Position numbers and translations under genes: made by a program. 64,000 nt of DNA, taken from the NCBI GenBank assembly GCA_902825965.1, contig CADEDA010000002.1:248001-312000 (forward strand). The letters are read 5' to 3'. Below the pieces are notes generated by a model that saw only the letters and a program-made list of their open reading frames with translations, did no database searches and had not been told where the DNA came from. Source of the DNA: an uncultured Gemmatimonadota bacterium. Lineage in GTDB: Bacteria > Gemmatimonadota > Gemmatimonadetes > Gemmatimonadales > Gemmatimonadaceae. Shown here piece by piece: positions 60,026 to 64,000 of the stretch; the stretch's first letter is position 1; every line of letters begins with the position of its first letter.

Positions 60026-60933
60026 GGCGCGCCGTCCTCGGCCACGAAGGCGAGGCGGTCACCGGTGGGACTGAGCGCGAGACGCGAGATGCCCTTCACG
60101 CCGAGCTCGGCGAAATCGGCCAGCACGTCCCAGCGGTCACCGACGCGCAGCAGGAGGCGCGTGCCGCTCGAGGCCACGAGCTGGCCGGACGGCGTCCAGA
60201 AGTGGTACTCGCTGCGCTCCGGATTCGGCGCGAGGCGCCGCACGCTGTTGGTGCGCGTGTCGACCTCGGCGATCCACGCCGTGTCGCCGCCGAGCTGGAG
60301 GAACGAGAACGCGCTGCGGCCCGGCACACGCACGAGGGCTCGCCCGATCCCGCGTGCGACGGTGTCCGCACGTTCGCTCCGCGGATCCACCACGACCAGC
60401 GCATTGGGGGCGCGGGGTGCGTCACGCTGGGCCAGCACGAACGCGCCGAGGGTGGTCTCACCCACCCACACGTGATACCCCACCGGCCGCAGGGCGCGGA
60501 GCACCAGTGACGGCTCGCCGCCGTCCCACGGGAACTGCCAGAGCCGCTGCGTCGAGTCGCGCTCCACCCGGATCACGGAGAACCCGCGGCCGTTGGGCAT
60601 GGGGGTGGCCGAGTACTCACTCTCGGGGGTGGAGGTCACGCGCGTCTGCGTGCCGCCGGCGATGCCGACGCGCCAGATGTCCGCCTGTGCGTCCTCGCGG
60701 GTGCTGGTGAACAGCACCGACCGGCCATCCAGCGTGAAGGCCGGCTGGTTGTCGTAGCCGGCCCGTCGCGTGACGTTCACCGGCCGACCGATGCTGACGT
60801 GCGTGCCGACCTCGTGGAACGTGGCGACCCAGATGTCCGTGCCACCCTGCGCCGACGCCGGACAGGCCGCGGCGGTGAGCAACAGCCCCGACACCAGGCC
60901 CGTTGAGAACGCCTTCGCCATTCGTCTCCGCAT
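60022..60933 (-). CDS. Exported TolB/PD40-type beta-propeller protein
   Basis: The ATG at 60933 is supported by GGAGGAG about 8 nt upstream. The 303-aa product has a signal peptide (MRRRMAKAFSTGLVSG onwards, ending ASAQ near residue 28) and then WD40-like PD40 repeats (QPAFTLDGRSVLFTS, SEYSATPMPNGRGFSVIRV, YHFWTPSGQLVASSG, GISRLALSPTGDRLAFV). It is a periplasmic beta-propeller, probably a binding or scaffold protein. It is unlikely to be TolB itself, as no tol-pal neighbours are present. It overlaps the downstream methyltransferase gene by 4 nt. Confidence 0.8.
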   Translation of the reverse strand: MRRRMAKAFSTGLVSGLLLTAAACPASAQGGTDIWVATFHEVGTHVSIGRPVNVTRRAGYDNQPAFTLDGRSVLFTSTREDAQADIWRVGIAGGTQTRVTSTPESEYSATPMPNGRGFSVIRVERDSTQRLWQFPWDGGEPSLVLRALRPVGYHVWVGETTLGAFVLAQRDAPRAPNALVVVDPRSERADTVARGIGRALVRVPGRSAFSFLQLGGDTAWIAEVDTRTNSVRRLAPNPERSEYHFWTPSGQLVASSGTRLLLRVGDRWDVLADFAELGVKGISRLALSPTGDRLAFVAEDGAP

Positions 60934-60962
60934 CGTCCGCTCCTCCGGCCGTGTCGGCCGAT

Positions 60963-62279
60963 TCATGCCTGCGCCGCCAACACCGTTCCCCGGCATTCGC
61001 CGAACCCGATCCGCCGACGTCCTGTCGCCTCGCACCAGCCGCGCACGATCACCTCGTCCCCATCGGCGAGGAAGCTCCGCTGCTCGCCGCCCGGCAGCGC
61101 GACCGGCTCCGTGCCGCGCCACGCGAGCTCGAGCAGGCAGCCCCGCGCGTCGCGTGTGGGCCCCGAGACGGTGCCACTCGCCAGCAGGTCGCCCGGCCGC
61201 AGGTCGCACCCGTTGCTGGAATGGTGCGCCACCATCTGGGCCAGCGTCCAGTACATGCGCGCGAACTCGCCCTGCGACAGACGCACCGCAGGCACGCCTG
61301 CGGCCCGCATATGCGCGCTCCGCAACCAGACCTCGAGCGTGATGCCGAAGGCCCCGCGCGCGACGTCCGATTCGTGCACGAGGTAGGGTAGCAGCGCGGG
61401 GTCCTCGGCCGCCCGCGCGCGCCGCGGCACGCGGAAGGGTTCGAGGGCGTCGAGGGTCACCACCCACGGCGAGATGCTCGTCGCGAAGTTCTTCGCGAGG
61501 AACGGCCCGAGCGGCTGGTACTCCCAGGTCTGCAGGTCGCGCGCCGACCAGTCGTTCACCAGCACCAGCCCCGCGATGTGTGCCTCGGCCTCCGCCAGCG
61601 GGATGCGGCTGCCGAGCGTGTTGCCCGTGCCGATGATCGCACCCACCTCGAGCTCGTAGTCCATCCGTGCGCTGGGCCCCCAGCTCGGAGGTCCGGCCGG
61701 CGCCGCGCTGGTCTGTCCGTGCGGCCGCCGCACGTCGGTACCGCTCACCACCACCGACGAGGCGCGGCCATGGTAACCGATCGGCAGGTGCTTGTAGTTG
61801 GGCAGCAGCGGATTGTCCGGCCGGAACATCGAGCCGACGTTCGTGGCGTGGTCGATCGAGGCGTAGAAGTCGGTGTAGTCGCCGATCACCGTGGGCAGTT
61901 GCAGCGTGGCGCCCACACGGTCCACCAGCAGTGACGGCTCGCGTTGCGCGCGGGCACCCTCGGGTGTGTCCGCGCGCAGCAGCGCGCTCAGGCGTCCACG
62001 CAGCGAGCACAGCGCGGGGCGGCCGAGCGCGAACAGGGCGTTGAGGCGCGGCGCCCCCAATGCCGAGGCGAGGTCCGCCGTGATGCCCTCGAGGCAGCCT
62101 GCGTCGCGCGCGGCCACGAGGTCGAGGATCCGGTCGCCGATCGCGACCCCCAGCCGCGGGGCGCCGCCCCGCAGGAACACGCCGAACGGGAGGTTCTGCA
62201 CCGGGAAGTCCGAGTCGGAGGCGTTCGCGGAGTCCACCCAGGAGCGGAGCGCGGGGTCGTGCGTGGTGTCGATCGGCAT
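60963..62279 (-). CDS. fahA: Fumarylacetoacetase
   Basis: The 438-aa enzyme cleaves fumarylacetoacetate to fumarate and acetoacetate, the last step of tyrosine and homogentisate degradation. Family marks are FYASIDHATNVGSMFRP, YGHGRASS-like YHGRASSVVVSG, MDYELEVGAIIG (metal-ligand Glu), LVNDWSARDLQTWEYQPLG (Asp ligand), MVAHHSSNGCDLRPGDLLAS and GTVSGPT. The length is normal. It lies 1 nt after a conserved unknown gene and upstream of the propeller and methyltransferase genes. No homogentisate dioxygenase gene is in the window. Confidence 0.93.
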   Translation of the reverse strand: MPIDTTHDPALRSWVDSANASDSDFPVQNLPFGVFLRGGAPRLGVAIGDRILDLVAARDAGCLEGITADLASALGAPRLNALFALGRPALCSLRGRLSALLRADTPEGARAQREPSLLVDRVGATLQLPTVIGDYTDFYASIDHATNVGSMFRPDNPLLPNYKHLPIGYHGRASSVVVSGTDVRRPHGQTSAAPAGPPSWGPSARMDYELEVGAIIGTGNTLGSRIPLAEAEAHIAGLVLVNDWSARDLQTWEYQPLGPFLAKNFATSISPWVVTLDALEPFRVPRRARAAEDPALLPYLVHESDVARGAFGITLEVWLRSAHMRAAGVPAVRLSQGEFARMYWTLAQMVAHHSSNGCDLRPGDLLASGTVSGPTRDARGCLLELAWRGTEPVALPGGEQRSFLADGDEVIVRGWCEATGRRRIGFGECRGTVLAAQA

Positions 62280-62280
62280 C

Positions 62281-63174
62281 TCAGAGCAACCGGAGCGAGT
62301 GGAGTTCGTCGACCGGCTCGGCGAACGAGCAGGAGCCGAACGAGGCGGCGAGGACGGTGCGGGCCGCGGCGAGTTGGGCGGTCGAGACGGCGAGTCCGCG
62401 CCAGGCGATCCCCCCGTCGGAGACCACCAGCGACGCCGCGTCGCGCTCCTCGAGCAGCGGCAGGAGCGCCGTGGGTGCGTGCCCCGCGCGCAGCAGGGCG
62501 GCGGTGAGGAAGATGTTGAGGAACCCGTACATCGTGCCGGACGCGGCGTCGGCAGCGTAGGTCAGGCGGTACTCGCCACGCAACGGATGGTGCAGGCCCG
62601 CCGTCGCCTTGAACGGCACACCCGCCGCGACACAGGCCTCGAGGAACCGCATCACCTCGGCGGGCGCGGGGAACGCGTCCGGCGTGACACCGCCGGTGCG
62701 GATCTTGGCGCGCAGCCCGAGTGCGGCCAGCGCGTCGACGAGCGGACGCGGGTCGGAGCGCACGGGGATCTCGACGTAGACCGTGTAGCGCGCGCCCAGC
62801 GCAGCGGCGAGCGCAGTGACCTGCTCGGGCGCGTCGGCCTTCGCCTCGATCGTGTCGATCACCAGGCGGCCGCCGTGCGCCGCGCCGAACGCGCGCAACT
62901 GCTCCGCGTCACCGGCACCGGCGAGCACGGCCAGTCGCCACGGGCGCGAGACCGTCGGTGCATCCTGCGGCAGCGCGTCCACCGCCGCCGCGAGCTCGTC
63001 GAGGCGGCCCACCGGGAGCACGAAACGCCCGAGCCAGCGCCGCTCCGCCGCCGCCCCGTAGCGCGCATGGTTCGCCACCGCCGCCGGCATCGCGAGCGCC
63101 GCCGGCGGGAACAACCCCGCATAGTCGATCAGCTCGGCCAGCAGGGTCTCGAGCGCGGCGGCAGCCCTCGTCAC
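62281..63174 (-). CDS. Conserved protein of unknown function linked to fumarylacetoacetase, 297 aa
   Basis: The 297-aa Ala-rich protein has no signal peptide or transmembrane helix. The body has alternating strands and helices suggesting a TIM-barrel or similar alpha/beta fold: GRFVLPVGRLDEL, LVIDTIEAKADAP, YTVYVEIPVRSDPRPLVDAL, LRAKIRTGGVTPDAFP and a His motif GVPFKATAGLHHPL. I do not recognise a named family. It is sandwiched between terC (4-nt overlap) and fahA (1-nt gap), so it is translationally coupled and may act in the same aromatic catabolic route. Conserved His and acidic residues make an enzyme likely. Confidence 0.7.
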   Translation of the reverse strand: MTRAAAALETLLAELIDYAGLFPPAALAMPAAVANHARYGAAAERRWLGRFVLPVGRLDELAAAVDALPQDAPTVSRPWRLAVLAGAGDAEQLRAFGAAHGGRLVIDTIEAKADAPEQVTALAAALGARYTVYVEIPVRSDPRPLVDALAALGLRAKIRTGGVTPDAFPAPAEVMRFLEACVAAGVPFKATAGLHHPLRGEYRLTYAADAASGTMYGFLNIFLTAALLRAGHAPTALLPLLEERDAASLVVSDGGIAWRGLAVSTAQLAAARTVLAASFGSCSFAEPVDELHSLRLL

Positions 63175-63908
63175 GCGCTGGGTCCGTGCAGGTGCACCGG
63201 GGGCGCCTTCTTCCGGAGCCGGATGTTGAGCGTCTCCACGCCCACCGAGAACGCCATCGCGAAGTACGTGTAGCCCTTCGGGATGTGGTAGCCGAACCCT
63301 TCGACGAAGAGGTTGCCGCCGATCATCACCAGGAAGGCCAACGCCAGGATCTTCACCGTGGGGTGCCGGTCGACGAAGGCCGAGATGGGCGCGGCGGCCG
63401 CCAGCATCACGAGCAACGCGATGATGTTCGCCGCGATCATCACGCCCACCTGCGACACCATGCCGACCGCGGTGATCACCGAGTCGATGGAGAACACGAT
63501 GTCGACCACCATGATCTGCGCGACCACGGCCAGCAGCGTCGCGCGCCCCTTGCCGGCGTCCGCGTCCTCGTGGCTGCCCTCGAGCTTGGAGTGGATCTCG
63601 AAGGTCGCCTTCCCGATCAGGAAGAGGCCACCGATGATGAGGATCAGGTCACGGCCGGAGAAGCCGTGCTCGAGCACCGTGAACAACGGCCGTTCCAGCC
63701 GCATGATCCACGAGATCGAGAGCAGGAACAGGATGCGCGTGAGCAGCGCGCCGGTGAGGCCGAGCTGCCGCGCCTTCGCCTGCTCCGCGGCCGGCAGCCG
63801 CGACGCGAGGATCGCGATGAAGATGATGTTGTCGATGCCGAGCACGAGCTCGAGCGCCGTCAGCGTGAGCAGGCCGATGTAGATCTGCGGATCCGCGAGC
63901 CATTCCAT
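63171..63908 (-). CDS. TerC family integral membrane protein
   Basis: The 245-aa protein has about seven to nine hydrophobic helices and the TerC hallmarks: LTALELVLGIDNIIFIAILA near the N-terminus and VVDIVFSIDSVITAVGMV in the middle, each with conserved acidic residues in the membrane, plus the C-terminal GYHIPKGYTYFAMAFSVGVE. TerC relatives export metal ions such as manganese, often serving exported metalloproteins; older names refer to tellurium resistance. It heads the minus-strand run towards fahA and overlaps the following gene by 4 nt. Confidence 0.9.
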   Translation of the reverse strand: MEWLADPQIYIGLLTLTALELVLGIDNIIFIAILASRLPAAEQAKARQLGLTGALLTRILFLLSISWIMRLERPLFTVLEHGFSGRDLILIIGGLFLIGKATFEIHSKLEGSHEDADAGKGRATLLAVVAQIMVVDIVFSIDSVITAVGMVSQVGVMIAANIIALLVMLAAAAPISAFVDRHPTVKILALAFLVMIGGNLFVEGFGYHIPKGYTYFAMAFSVGVETLNIRLRKKAPPVHLHGPSA

Positions 63909-63954
63909 CGGAAGGTGGGGCGAGAGGTGGGGCGAGTGCGGCGCGGCGCCTGGA

Positions 63955-64000
63955 CTAGCGCATCGCGCGGAAGGTCAGACTCCAGCGACGGGGTTCGTGC
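63955..64000 (-). CDS. C-terminal end of a protein, probably an outer membrane beta-barrel (partial)
   Basis: Reading the minus strand from the window edge, one frame ends in a TAG at 63955-63957 after the residues HEPRRWSLTFRAMR. The alternating polar/hydrophobic end resembles the last beta-strand of a TonB-dependent receptor or similar barrel, but 14 residues are too few to be sure. The 46-nt gap to terC shows no clear signal. Confidence 0.4.
   Translation of the reverse strand, partial: HEPRRWSLTFRAMR

Overview
This is a dense, very GC-rich (roughly 70% by eye) bacterial chromosome segment with short intergenic gaps and many 1-8 nt gene overlaps. Gram-negative outer-membrane traits are visible: a TonB-receptor-like protein starts at the left edge and the C-terminus of a probable second beta-barrel lies at the right edge. 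The mixture of XrtA/PEP-CTERM-style envelope genes, an imuA-imuB-dnaE2 cassette, a lasso-peptide locus and a carboxypeptidase-regulatory-domain receptor fits Gemmatimonadota best. That assignment is an inference; no rRNA or other phylogenetic marker lies in the window.

Layout. (1) 1-10185, minus strand: partial TonB-type receptor, then an envelope polysaccharide operon: nucleotide-sugar dehydrogenase, asparagine-synthase-type amidotransferase, polysaccharide deacetylase, FAD oxidoreductase, a deacetylase-GT2 fusion and an SGNH hydrolase. (2) 10243-28409, plus strand: an SDR, then an NRPS/PKS locus. The NRPS has a formyltransferase domain, a condensation-domain remnant and an adenylation domain split by a luciferase-like monooxygenase. 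The PKS is KS-AT-KR-DH with an orphan adenylation C-subdomain before the ACP. Two alpha/beta hydrolases, a PQQ-type dehydrogenase, a CysE-like acyltransferase, an acyl-CoA dehydrogenase, an AMP-forming ligase and a free ACP follow with almost no gaps. A second amidotransferase faces them at 28482-30443. Parts of this set resemble gene sets that accompany exosortase A, but no exosortase is in the window. (3) 30870-37805: a complete lasso-peptide cluster: precursor, RRE/PqqD protein, leader protease, lasso cyclase, HprK-like kinase, two-component ABC-2 exporter and nucleotidyltransferase. (4) 37833-45558: DUF423 protein, SGNH hydrolase, then a divergent SOS-mutagenesis cassette (imuA, imuB, dnaE2) preceded by a striking duplicated direct repeat. 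(5) 45653-64000: housekeeping and catabolic genes: NAD(P)-binding protein, HMG-CoA lyase, Glu-Q tRNA synthetase, a sodium/solute symporter, an NRAMP-like transporter, a Tat-exported aminotransferase, an FAD oxidoreductase, MscS channel, long acyl-CoA dehydrogenase, ABC-F ATPase, and a minus-strand run containing fumarylacetoacetase and TerC.

The most interesting system is the lasso cluster. Its leader matches the lasso consensus position by position, but the predicted core is 43 residues, about twice the usual length. It has an 8-residue W1-D8 ring, two Cys in a long Gly-rich tail, and a C-terminal Ser next to a kinase gene of the type that phosphorylates C-terminal Ser in paeninodin-like lasso peptides. 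A perfect 12-bp hairpin separates the precursor from the enzymes. No tRNA, rRNA, CRISPR array, insertion sequence or prophage was recognised.
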